Part shown: piece after piece, positions 26,805 through 34,052 of the stretch
Position numbering within the stretch: the first letter of the stretch is position 1
Layout: each line of letters starts with the position of its first letter
Origin: Acidisoma sp. L85
Lineage (GTDB): Bacteria > Pseudomonadota > Alphaproteobacteria > Acetobacterales > Acetobacteraceae
Assembly: GCF_009765865.1 (NCBI RefSeq)
Contig: NZ_LMUQ01000076.1
Coordinates: 177,779 to 212,646, forward strand
Length of the DNA: 34,868 nt
Direction of reading: 5' to 3'
Notes under the pieces: generated by a model
What the model was told of the DNA's origin: nothing
Seen by the model: only the letters and a program-made list of their open reading frames with translations
Database searches by the model: none
Position numbers and translations under genes: made by a program

Positions 26805-27005
26805 TCAGTAATGCGCCGGCACCGGCTTCACGCCGGCTTCGATTGCCCGCTGCTCTACGCGGCGAAGCAGTTCACGCTTCTCGGGCGTGCGGTTGAGGCC
26901 GCTATTGCGCAGCGCCTCAACCCCGGCCGGCGTATCAGTCATGCCGAGCGCCTTCTTCCGCGCATCGACTCGGGCCAGCAGATCTTCAAGCCTGATCGTC
27001 TTCAT
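26805..27005 (-). CDS. Small conserved-looking hypothetical protein, 66 residues
   Basis: I do not recognise a named family. The protein is soluble, charged and predicted helical (MKTIRLEDLLARVDARKKAL; TPEKRELLRRVEQRAIEAG). It contains NSGLNRTPEKRELL and ends in PVPAHY. A strong GGAGG lies 9 bases before the ATG, so expression is likely. It sits 21 bases after another small gene and 32 bases before gntK in an operon-like array. Its size and basic helical style could suit a regulator or toxin-antitoxin partner, but no motif shows this. Confidence 0.7.
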   Translation of the reverse strand: MKTIRLEDLLARVDARKKALGMTDTPAGVEALRNSGLNRTPEKRELLRRVEQRAIEAGVKPVPAHY

Positions 27006-27026
27006 GTTTCGAAACCTCCGACCGTC

Positions 27027-27245
27027 TCAGGGCTCCAGCAGCCCCAGGTCGCCACCTTCGTCGCGTATTCGTTTAGAGAGATAAGCGATGTCCAACCCGT
27101 CTGCCAGCCGGAACAAGGCCCGAGCTTGCTCAAGCCCCGAAGTGTCGAACGCGTTCCCGGCAGAATACTGAGCGAGGCGATCCGCGATCATATCCTCGAT
27201 CGCGGGGAGGAGTATCGCGTCGTCTTTGGCATGGCACTCCGTCAC
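27027..27245 (-). CDS. Small hypothetical protein coupled to ychF, 72 residues
   Basis: This unrecognised 72-residue frame starts with a GTG that overlaps the ychF stop (GTGA), a usual sign of translational coupling. The product is acidic and probably helical (IEDMIADRLAQYSAG; LEQARALFRLADGLDIAYL), with an unconserved Cys near the start. It has no membrane helix or known motif. It lies directly before the 66-residue gene on the same strand, so the two may act as a pair. The evidence is context and a coherent frame rather than homology. Confidence 0.5.
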   Translation of the reverse strand: MTECHAKDDAILLPAIEDMIADRLAQYSAGNAFDTSGLEQARALFRLADGLDIAYLSKRIRDEGGDLGLLEP

Positions 27246-28336
27246 ACGTTGAAGCGGAACAGCAAGACGTCGCCGTCCTTTACCACGTATTCCTTACCTT
27301 CGATCCGCAGCTTGCCGGCCTCGCGGGCGCCAGCCTCGCCTTTGAGTGCGACGTAATCGTCATAGGCGGTGGTTTCGCAGGCGATGAAGCCGCGCTCGAA
27401 GTCGCCGTGGATGGCGCCCGCGGCGCCCGGCGCCTTGGTGCCCTTCAGGATCGTCCAGGCCCGCGTTTCCTTGGGACCGACCGTGAAATAGGTGATGAGG
27501 CCCAGCAGGCCATAGCCTGCGGCGATGACGCGCGCGAGGCCGCTTTCGGTCAGGCCCAGACCCTCCAGGTATTCGCCCTGATCGGCCTCCGGCAACTGAC
27601 TGACTTCGGATTCGATGGCCGCCGAAACCACGACATAAGCCGCGCCTTGCCGCGCCGCCATCTCGGCGACCTTGGCCGAAAAGGCATTGCCGCTCGCGGC
27701 CGAGGCTTCCTCGACGTTGCAGACATAGAGCACCGGCTTGGCGGTCAGCAGTTGCAGCCGCTCCGCCGTGCGGCGATCAGCCTCCGGGATCGCCGTGCGC
27801 GCCGCCCGGCCTTCGGTGAGCGCCGCGATGATGGGCTCCACTAGAGCAAGTTGGGCGACGCTGTCCTTGTCGCCGCCGCGCGCCCGCTTCTGCAGGCCGA
27901 TCAGCCGCTTCTCCAGGCTTTCGAGATCGGCGAGCATGAGTTCGGTCTCGACCACCTCGGCGTCGCGTACCGGGTCGATATCGCCCTCGACATGGGTGAT
28001 GTCGCTATCCTCGAAGCAGCGCAGGACGTGGATGATGGCATCCGTCTCGCGGATATTGGCGAGGAACTGGTTGCCGAGGCCCTCCCCTTTGGAGGCGCCG
28101 CGCACGAGACCGGCGATATCGACGAATTCCAGGCTCGTCGGCAGAATCTTCGCCGATTTCCCGATGGTGGCCAGAATTTGCAAACGCGCGTCCGGCACCG
28201 CCACGCGGCCGACATTCGGTTCGATCGTGCAGAACGGATAATTCGCCGCCTGCGCCGCCGCCGTCGCCGTCAGCGCGTTGAAAAGCGTCGACTTGCCGAC
28301 ATTGGGCAGGCCGACGATGCCGCAGTTGAAACCCAT
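27242..28336 (-). CDS. ychF: Redox-responsive ATPase/GTPase YchF (OBG family)
   Basis: YchF is a universal P-loop NTPase that associates with the ribosome and affects stress responses and leaderless-mRNA initiation. The 364 residues show G1 GLPNVGKSTLFNALT (about 9-23), G3 DIAGLVRGASKGEGLGNQFL and a non-canonical G4 NVEE in place of NKxD, the feature linked to ATP preference. The C-terminal TGS domain runs from LITYFTVGPKETRAWT to the end, with AIHGDFERGFI. Its ATG shares one base with the pth stop (TAATG). The pth-ychF pair is widely conserved. It overlaps a small gene at its 3' end. Confidence 0.97.
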   Translation of the reverse strand: MGFNCGIVGLPNVGKSTLFNALTATAAAQAANYPFCTIEPNVGRVAVPDARLQILATIGKSAKILPTSLEFVDIAGLVRGASKGEGLGNQFLANIRETDAIIHVLRCFEDSDITHVEGDIDPVRDAEVVETELMLADLESLEKRLIGLQKRARGGDKDSVAQLALVEPIIAALTEGRAARTAIPEADRRTAERLQLLTAKPVLYVCNVEEASAASGNAFSAKVAEMAARQGAAYVVVSAAIESEVSQLPEADQGEYLEGLGLTESGLARVIAAGYGLLGLITYFTVGPKETRAWTILKGTKAPGAAGAIHGDFERGFIACETTAYDDYVALKGEAGAREAGKLRIEGKEYVVKDGDVLLFRFNV

Positions 28337-28914
28337 TACGATACGCTCCGCATCTTTTGCGCGACGGCTGTCATGAAATCTTCCGGCCGGTCCTCGGCCA
28401 GGAGCGGCGCGTCATCCGCCACGGCGTCCAGGAAAGGGATCAGCCAGTCGCGGTCGCCGGCGGAAAAGTCGCTCAGCACATGGCCCGTCACGCGGTCCTT
28501 GTGGCCGGGATGGCCGATGCCCAGCCGCACCCGGCGGTAATCCGGTGTCCCGAGCATCTGGTCTATGCTGCGGAGGCCGTTATGCCCCGCCGCTCCGCCG
28601 CCCTGCTTCACCCGCAGCTTGCCAGGCACCAGGTCGAGCTCGTCGTGGAAGACCGTCATCGCCGCCGGTTCGATCTTGAAGAAGGCTGCCGCCGCCTGAA
28701 CCGATTGGCCGGAGGCGTTCATATAGGTCAGCGGCTTGAGCGCCAGCACGCGCGCGGTGCCGACGCGGCCTTCGGCGATCAGCCCTTTGAAGCGCGGCCG
28801 CCATGGCCCGAAGCCATGGCGGATCGCGATGACGTCGAGCGCCATGAAGCCGATATTGTGGCGATTCCGGGCCATCCCCGGATCGGGATTGCCGAGGCCG
28901 GCCCAGAGCAGCAT
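28336..28914 (-). CDS. pth: Peptidyl-tRNA hydrolase
   Basis: Pth releases tRNA from prematurely dropped peptidyl-tRNAs. The 192 residues contain the family signatures [18 protein letters not shown] with catalytic His19, [33 protein letters not shown] and [10 protein letters not shown] (Asn112). [10 protein letters not shown] lies near 130. Length is typical. It lies 36 bases after rplY and overlaps ychF by one base, forming the classical rplY-pth-ychF ribosome-quality group. Confidence 0.97.
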   Translation of the reverse strand: MLLWAGLGNPDPGMARNRHNIGFMALDVIAIRHGFGPWRPRFKGLIAEGRVGTARVLALKPLTYMNASGQSVQAAAAFFKIEPAAMTVFHDELDLVPGKLRVKQGGGAAGHNGLRSIDQMLGTPDYRRVRLGIGHPGHKDRVTGHVLSDFSAGDRDWLIPFLDAVADDAPLLAEDRPEDFMTAVAQKMRSVS

Positions 28915-28950
28915 CGCAGCGAAGCTAACCCTGTCCGGCCTGGCCAGCCC

Positions 28951-29688
28951 TTATTTCTTCTTCTGCGGTGCCTTCACGGCCGGGCCAGGGGTCGAGCCCT
29001 TGGCGGCAGCGGGTGCGGCACCTTTCGCGGCGCCGCCCTTGGCGGCCACAGCGGGCTTGCCGCCAGTCGGGGAGGCGGCGACGGCGGCGGCGGCATCCTC
29101 GGCCGCATCGGCCTCGGCCTGCTGCGTGGGCGGCGCGACCGTGGCGACTACGAAGTCACGCTCGACGATGGTCGGGCGCGTGCCCTCGGTGCCGCGCAGG
29201 TCCGAGAAGCGGATGTTGTCGTTGATGTCGAGTTCGCTGAGATCGGCATGGAAGGCTTCCGGCACTGTCTCAGGGTCGGCATAGACCTCGACCGTGTGGC
29301 GGACCACGTTCAGCACGCCGCCGCGCTTGATGCCGGGGGACACCGTGTCGTTCTCGAAGATCACCTGCACGGCAACGCGGATCTGCTCGCCGGGGGCGAG
29401 GCGCTGGAAGTCGACATGCTCGGGCTGGTCGCTCACCGGATGGAACTGCACGTCCCGGATGAGGGCGCGCGTGTTCTCGGTGCCGAGGTTCAGCTCATAC
29501 AGACGCGACCGCCAACCACCGCGATGCAGCTCCTTCATCACGGCGCGCGGCTCGAGCGAAATGAGGGTCGGCGCCTGCGAGGCACCATAGATAACCGCGG
29601 GAACTCTCCCCGCCCGGCGTGTCGCGCGCGCTGCCCCCTTACCTGCCCGCTCGCGCAGCTCGGCCGGAATAGACGTAAACTGGGCCAT
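28951..29688 (-). CDS. rplY: 50S ribosomal protein L25, long (CTC) form
   Basis: L25 binds 5S rRNA on the large subunit. The start at 29688 follows AAGGAG at 6 bases and gives 245 residues beginning with MAQFTSIPAELRERAGKGAA. The L25 domain (about 1-95) contains RRAGRVPAVIYGAS and FHPVSDQPEHVDFQRL. The TL5/CTC-type C-terminal beta domain follows (about 100-195; GVLNVVRHTVEVYADPE, FHADLSELDINDNIRFSDL). The last 45 or so residues are an Ala/Lys/Pro/Gly low-complexity tail ending in lysines, longer than in most homologues. An open frame reaching upstream to 29796 is not ribosomal in character. The gene heads the rplY-pth-ychF unit. Confidence 0.96.
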   Translation of the reverse strand: MAQFTSIPAELRERAGKGAARATRRAGRVPAVIYGASQAPTLISLEPRAVMKELHRGGWRSRLYELNLGTENTRALIRDVQFHPVSDQPEHVDFQRLAPGEQIRVAVQVIFENDTVSPGIKRGGVLNVVRHTVEVYADPETVPEAFHADLSELDINDNIRFSDLRGTEGTRPTIVERDFVVATVAPPTQQAEADAAEDAAAAVAASPTGGKPAVAAKGGAAKGAAPAAAKGSTPGPAVKAPQKKK

Positions 29689-29961
29689 AACCTGCTCCTT
29701 GGGTAAAACACTAAAAACGCCGGCCTCCAGGGGTGCCGACGTTCCGGGCGCGATGTAGCGGAAGCGAACAGGACGAGCAACCGCTAAGGGCCGCACGGCT
29801 GCCTCAAGCGGATCGCGCTTAACGGTGACTTTCTCGTTGCGGAACTTTTCGGCCGCGGTTTAAGTCAGATTCAACGAATAAATCGTTTCGGCGTCGCGAA
29901 AGCATAGCGCCTTCCGATGCTGGTTCCTGCTGCCTGATTTCCCTTCAAGAGGAGACTGGCT

Positions 29962-30048
29962 ATGCCGGGTTCAGTCCATTTCGCCAAGGAACAAGACCCG
30001 CCTGGGGGGCACGCCGATACTGCTCCCGCTGGTGCCGAGGGGCGGTAG
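29962..30048 (+). CDS. 28-codon leader ORF upstream of the membrane protein gene
   Basis: An ATG at 29962 preceded by AGAGGAG (29948-29954, spacing 7 bases) opens a 28-codon frame reading MPGSVHFAKEQDPPGGHADT and eight more residues ending in EGR. Its TAG is one base from the ATG of the next gene (TAG-C-ATG), so the two are positioned for re-initiation. It has the better ribosome-binding sequence of the pair. The peptide is hydrophilic and has no run of a regulatory amino acid. It could be a coupling leader or a real small protein. This is inference from position and the ribosome-binding site only. Confidence 0.4.
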   Translation: MPGSVHFAKEQDPPGGHADTAPAGAEGR

Positions 30049-30049
30049 C

Positions 30050-31186
30050 ATGTTTGGCAGTGCAATACTTGACGTCGGGATCGGGCTTGTCTTCGCGTTC
30101 CTTGCCGTCAGCCTGATCAGCAGCTCAATTGCCGAGGCGATCAATTCGCTCTTCAAGATCCGGTCAAGTTCTTTGCTGGGCGGGATCAAGGACCTGGTAA
30201 ATGATCCCGAGTTGCAGGGCCTCGCCAGGGTGCTTTACGGCCACGCCGCCATCAATCCGCGCGGCTTCCTGCCGCCGCTTTCCGCCCCACTCGTCGCTCC
30301 GGTGGCGGCGCCGGCCGCTGCGCAGGCAGGCGCGCCAGACGCTGCCCTGGCGCATGTCGTTGACGCCGCGAGAGCCGCCGCTGGTGCCGCTGCCACCCGG
30401 GCCGCTGCCCCGGGTCCCGTGCCGGCCAGTTGGGGATGGCAGTGGGCCCAGGGGAAGATCGTGGAGGTGTGGCGCGGCGGGACGCGCCTGCCCGCCTATG
30501 TCAACAAGATACAATTCGCCAACGCCCTGCTCGATGTCACAGGACTGAACGCCGCCAGCAGCGCCGCCGCTGCTGCGCCCGGACCCGAGGCGGTGCGTAA
30601 CCTCAAGGCGGCGCTGGCGGCCGGACTGGCGACGATTGGCCAAGTGGATCCTCAGGTGCAACAGCTTCTGGAGGGGATCATCGACCGCGCCGAGGGTGAT
30701 ATCAAAGAAGTCCGGACCGAGGTCGCGGACTGGTTCGATAGCGCTATGGACCGCGTCGGTGGCGCCTTCAAACGCTGGGCACAGCTTCTAACCTTCGTGA
30801 TCGCTCTGCTCGTTTCCGCCCTGGTCAATGTCGATACGATCCATCTGGCAACCTCCCTCTGGAGCCATCCCGAGCTAGCCGAGCAGTTGAAGATACCGGA
30901 CAGCATGAAGCCCACGCTCTTCGCAAACCCGACGAATCTCGCTGATTGGGCCACAGCCGCGACTGGCATGATTGGGCCGCTAGACAAGACGCTGCCGGTC
31001 GGCTGGCCGCCGGGCAGATGGGGCTCAGGCTTCACTTTGGAATCCGTGTTGGGCTGGCTGGTGACCGCATTCGCGACGCTGTTCGGCGCACCCTTCTGGT
31101 TCGATACGCTTCAGGGCTTCGTGCGTCTCAAAGGAGCCGGTCCTAGCCCGCAGGAGAAGACGGACAAGACCGCCGCCTCCGCGTAA
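30050..31186 (+). CDS. Unknown membrane protein with Ala/Pro-rich central region
   Basis: I do not recognise a named family for this 378-residue protein. The ATG at 30050 follows GAGGGG and puts a hydrophobic helix right at the N-terminus (ILDVGIGLVFAFLAVSLI), followed by a short basic segment and GGIKDLV. An Ala/Pro-rich region (about 70-130) is likely extended. A charged helix WFDSAMDRVGGAFKRWAQ leads into a second membrane segment (LLTFVIALLVSALVNV). The C-terminus has a third one (VLGWLVTAFATLFGAPFWF) and a hydrophilic tail. A GTG at 30032 would add six residues. The overall pattern resembles a widespread uncharacterised bacterial inner-membrane protein type. It is preceded by a coupled 28-codon frame. 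Confidence 0.8.
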   Translation: MFGSAILDVGIGLVFAFLAVSLISSSIAEAINSLFKIRSSSLLGGIKDLVNDPELQGLARVLYGHAAINPRGFLPPLSAPLVAPVAAPAAAQAGAPDAALAHVVDAARAAAGAAATRAAAPGPVPASWGWQWAQGKIVEVWRGGTRLPAYVNKIQFANALLDVTGLNAASSAAAAAPGPEAVRNLKAALAAGLATIGQVDPQVQQLLEGIIDRAEGDIKEVRTEVADWFDSAMDRVGGAFKRWAQLLTFVIALLVSALVNVDTIHLATSLWSHPELAEQLKIPDSMKPTLFANPTNLADWATAATGMIGPLDKTLPVGWPPGRWGSGFTLESVLGWLVTAFATLFGAPFWFDTLQGFVRLKGAGPSPQEKTDKTAASA

Positions 31187-31268
31187 AGTCCGGCCATGCC
31201 TGAGCGGTGCGGCTTGCCCGACGTGCGGCCATCCGCCATGGTCCCGGCCGCTCACCGCCTCGGGCCGC

Positions 31269-32327
31269 ATGACACTTCACGCCTCGATCCGCCACCTGGT
31301 CTTCCTCGCCGGCCTGGCGCTGCTCTCGGCGGCGGTCGTGCGGGTGATGATATCCGTCGGCTTCATGGACCACCCGAGCGAACGCAAGGTGCATGGCGCG
31401 CCGGTGCCCAAGATGGGCGGCGTCGGTATCGTGGTCGCCTATCTCCTCGGCATCGCGATCCTCTATCGCTACGCCGGCTTCGCCCGCATCGCGGATCCTT
31501 ATTTCCGCGGCATGATCATGTCGTCCTGCGCCATCGCGCTCGTCGCCTTCCTGGACGACCTCTACGACTATCCCTTCGTCATCAAGCTGGCGACGCAGGT
31601 GGTCGCGGCGCTCGCGGCGGTGGGCAGCGGTCTCTATGTCGGGCTGTATCGCGTGCCTTATGTCGGCGGCGTCGATGTCGGGCCGCTGGCGATCCCCTTC
31701 ACCCTGTGCTGGATCCTCTTCGCGACCAATACGATGAACTTCATCGATGGGCTGAACGGGCTCTCCTCGGGTACCGCGCTCATCACCTGCGTCTTCCTCA
31801 GCATCTTCGCGGCCCATGCCAATGGCTGGTTCACCTATCTCGCGGCGGCGCTGCTGGCGGCGGGCATCCTTGGCTTCCTGCCGTTCAACTATCCCCGTGC
31901 CCGCATCTTCATGGGTGATGTCGGCAGCCAGTTCTGCGGCTTCGTGCTGGCCATGCTCGCGGTCGCCTCCTCCCGATTCCAGACCCAGGAACTATCCTTC
32001 GTCCTGGTGCCGATGATGCTGGCGGGCGCGCTCTACGACGTCGCCTTCACGCTGGTGCGCCGCCTGTCGCGCGGCGAGAACATTACCCAAGCCCATCGCG
32101 GACATCTTTTCCATGTCGCGCACCGCGCCGGCATGGACCCGCGGCTGATCACCCTGATCTATTGGGGCTTCGCCCTGTTCGGCGCGGCCTCGGCCTGGTG
32201 TTTTCTGGCCGCGCCCTCGCCCTATAAGCCGCCGATCGTGCTGGTGCCGCTGCTGCCGCCGATCATCTGGACTTTCTATGTCGCCCATCGCGCCCGGCGG
32301 GCCGAGATTGGTCGATGGTCGCGATGA
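31269..32327 (+). CDS. Polyprenyl-phosphate HexNAc-1-phosphate transferase (WecA/MraY superfamily)
   Basis: This multi-pass enzyme moves a sugar-1-phosphate from a UDP-sugar onto undecaprenyl phosphate, starting O-antigen, exopolysaccharide or teichoic-type polymers. The 352 residues have the cytoplasmic HPSERKVHGAPVPKMGG entry typical of the WecA/TagO/RfE branch. The metal site is DDLYD (96-100), followed by NFIDGLNGLSS (157-167), FMGDVGS (214-220) and the histidine motif HRGHLFH (276-282). MraY itself differs in these loops and is normally in the dcw cluster, so a WecA-like role is more likely. The exact sugar is unknown. No other polysaccharide genes flank it here. The start at 31269 lacks a convincing ribosome-binding site. 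Confidence 0.9.
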   Translation: MTLHASIRHLVFLAGLALLSAAVVRVMISVGFMDHPSERKVHGAPVPKMGGVGIVVAYLLGIAILYRYAGFARIADPYFRGMIMSSCAIALVAFLDDLYDYPFVIKLATQVVAALAAVGSGLYVGLYRVPYVGGVDVGPLAIPFTLCWILFATNTMNFIDGLNGLSSGTALITCVFLSIFAAHANGWFTYLAAALLAAGILGFLPFNYPRARIFMGDVGSQFCGFVLAMLAVASSRFQTQELSFVLVPMMLAGALYDVAFTLVRRLSRGENITQAHRGHLFHVAHRAGMDPRLITLIYWGFALFGAASAWCFLAAPSPYKPPIVLVPLLPPIIWTFYVAHRARRAEIGRWSR

Positions 32328-32451
32328 ACCGCCTGTGCGGATCCCGAACTTCCCCTACATTGTCTTGAGGCCCGCAGAAGGCCGCATGGCCGCGCGGGAC
32401 TGGAAGACCGGCGAGAAACGTCGGAACCGGGAACAACAGGGAGGCTTAACC

Positions 32452-33174
32452 ATGGCTCGCGTCGCATTGGTCACCGGAGGCACGCGCGGCATCGGTGCCG
32501 CCATCAGCGTGGCGTTGCATAAGGCGGGGCGAAAGGTCGTGGCGAATTACGCCGGCAACACGGCCGCCGCCGAGGCCTTCACCGCCGAGACCGGCATCCC
32601 AACCATCCGATTCGACGCCGGCGATTTTGCCGCCTGCGAGGCGGCGGTCGCGCGGATCATCGAGGAGCACGGCGCGATCGAGATTTTGGTCAACAACGCC
32701 GGCATCACGCGGGACGGCACCATGGCGCGGATGAGCCGTGACATGTGGGATCAGGTGATCGACACCAACCTCGGCTCCTGCTTCAACCTCTGCAAGCTGA
32801 CCTTCGACGGGATGAAGTCCAAGAAATTTGGGCGCGTCGTCAATATCGGCAGCATCAACGGCCAGGCGGGTCAGTATGGCCAGGTGAACTACGCCGCCGC
32901 GAAGTCGGGCATCCATGGCTTCACCAAAGCCTTGGCGCAGGAAGGCGCGCGGTTCGGCATCACGGTCAACGCCATCGCGCCAGGATATGTCGATACGGAA
33001 ATGGTACGGGCCGTGCCTGAGGATGTGCTGGTGAAAATCGTCGCCCGGATCCCCATGGGCCGACTCGGCCACGCCGAGGACATCGCCCGAGGCGTCGCTT
33101 TCCTTACGGCCGACGAGGGCGACTTCATCACCGGTTCGACGCTATCGATCAACGGCGGCCAGCATATGTACTGA
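32452..33174 (+). CDS. phaB: Acetoacetyl-CoA reductase (NADPH)
   Basis: PhaB reduces acetoacetyl-CoA to (R)-3-hydroxybutyryl-CoA, the PHB monomer. The ATG at 32452 follows AGGGAGG at 7 bases and gives 240 residues, the normal size. Short-chain dehydrogenase features are VTGGTRGIGAA (7-17), NNAGITRDGT and the catalytic Ser134, Tyr147 and Lys151. The segment SINGQAGQYGQVNYAAAKSG is characteristic of PhaB rather than of FabG. FabG remains the main alternative. Together with the phasin at 9512 it indicates PHB storage. It is not linked to phaA or phaC here but precedes dapB by 24 bases. Confidence 0.92.
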   Translation: MARVALVTGGTRGIGAAISVALHKAGRKVVANYAGNTAAAEAFTAETGIPTIRFDAGDFAACEAAVARIIEEHGAIEILVNNAGITRDGTMARMSRDMWDQVIDTNLGSCFNLCKLTFDGMKSKKFGRVVNIGSINGQAGQYGQVNYAAAKSGIHGFTKALAQEGARFGITVNAIAPGYVDTEMVRAVPEDVLVKIVARIPMGRLGHAEDIARGVAFLTADEGDFITGSTLSINGGQHMY

Positions 33175-33198
33175 TGATAAACATATAATGATGTCTTT

Positions 33199-33960
33199 AT
33201 GTCTCTGAGGATCGGCATCGCCGGCATCACCGGCCGCGTCGGCAAGCTGCTGGTCGAGGAAGTGGCGGCCGCCGGCGCCGTGCTGGCCGGTGGCACGCGC
33301 GGGTCGGGCGGCGGGGAAGCGCCGCTCTTCCCAAACGTCGCCGCCCTCGCGGTGGCGAGCGATGTCGTGATCGACTTCACCCGTGCGGCGGCCGTTCAAC
33401 AGCACGCCGCTGTTTTGGCCGAGGCCCTTACACCTTGGGTGCTCGGCACCTCGGGCTTGTCGGCGGCGGACGAGATGGCCGTCAGCGAGGCGGCGAGGCG
33501 CGTCGCGATCGTCTATGCCGCGAATTTCGCGCCGGGCGTTACAGTCGTCGAAGCCCTGGCCGAGCGGCTGGCAGCCGCCCTGCCGCCGGAGAGTTACGAC
33601 GCTGAAATCGTCGAAATGCATCACCGGCAAAAAGTCGACGCGCCCTCCGGCACCGCGATCGCGCTGGGCCGCGCGGTGGCGCGCGGGCGCGGCGTGGCGC
33701 TTGAGCAGGTCATGCGGAGCGGGCGGGACGGCCATTCCGGCCCTCGCCCAACTGGCGAGATTGGTTTCGCCGCTTTGCGGGGCGGCCAAGTGGTTGGGGA
33801 GCATAGTTTACTCTTTGCGGGAGCAGATGAGCATATCGCTCTCATACATCGGGCCTTTGATCGCAGAGCCTTTGCGACAGGCGCCGTGCGCGCCGCTGCC
33901 TGGATAGCCACGCGGCCGCCCGGCCTTTATTCCATGCGGGATGTTCTGGGTCTTCACTAA
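33199..33960 (+). CDS. dapB: 4-hydroxy-tetrahydrodipicolinate reductase
   Basis: DapB makes tetrahydrodipicolinate for lysine and diaminopimelate synthesis. The 253 residues begin with the nucleotide-binding GIAGITGRVGKLL (6-18). VIDFTRAAAV and VLGTSGLS follow. The family signature EIVEMHHRQKVDAPSGTA spans about 136-153, with the catalytic histidines at 141 and 142 and the lysine at 145. RSGRDGHSGPRPTGEIGFAA and GEHSLLFAGADEHIALIHRA complete the fold. The region before the ATG is AT-rich and has no Shine-Dalgarno sequence. The N-terminal domain is short, with few residues between the first strand and the DF motif. Confidence 0.95.
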   Translation: MSLRIGIAGITGRVGKLLVEEVAAAGAVLAGGTRGSGGGEAPLFPNVAALAVASDVVIDFTRAAAVQQHAAVLAEALTPWVLGTSGLSAADEMAVSEAARRVAIVYAANFAPGVTVVEALAERLAAALPPESYDAEIVEMHHRQKVDAPSGTAIALGRAVARGRGVALEQVMRSGRDGHSGPRPTGEIGFAALRGGQVVGEHSLLFAGADEHIALIHRAFDRRAFATGAVRAAAWIATRPPGLYSMRDVLGLH

Positions 33961-33962
33961 CC

Positions 33963-33990
33963 GCCGCTGTATTGACCCCCTAGCGGCTTT
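33963..33990 (+). terminator. Weak terminator-like hairpin after dapB
   Basis: GCCGCT pairs with AGCGGC across a 13-base loop and is followed by only TTT. It begins 3 bases after the dapB stop, in the 92-base gap before metK. It is weak, so read-through into metK is plausible. Confidence 0.35.
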
Positions 33991-34052
33991 CGGCCAAACC
34001 CCCTGCGCGCCGCCCGGTGCGAACTATCCCTGTGGTCTGGAATCAGTAAGCA

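Noticed and set aside
29689-29796. 36-residue N-terminal extension of L25
   Set aside because: AAGGAG sits just before the ATG at 29688, and the upstream translation has no ribosomal-protein character.
32278-32451. Upstream extension of PhaB overlapping the glycosyltransferase gene
   Set aside because: AGGGAGG precedes the ATG at 32452, and the short-chain dehydrogenase fold begins exactly there.
33961-34052. SAM-responsive riboswitch upstream of metK
   Set aside because: The 92 bases contain one weak hairpin and none of the conserved SAM-II or SAM/SAH core sequences that I can recognise.
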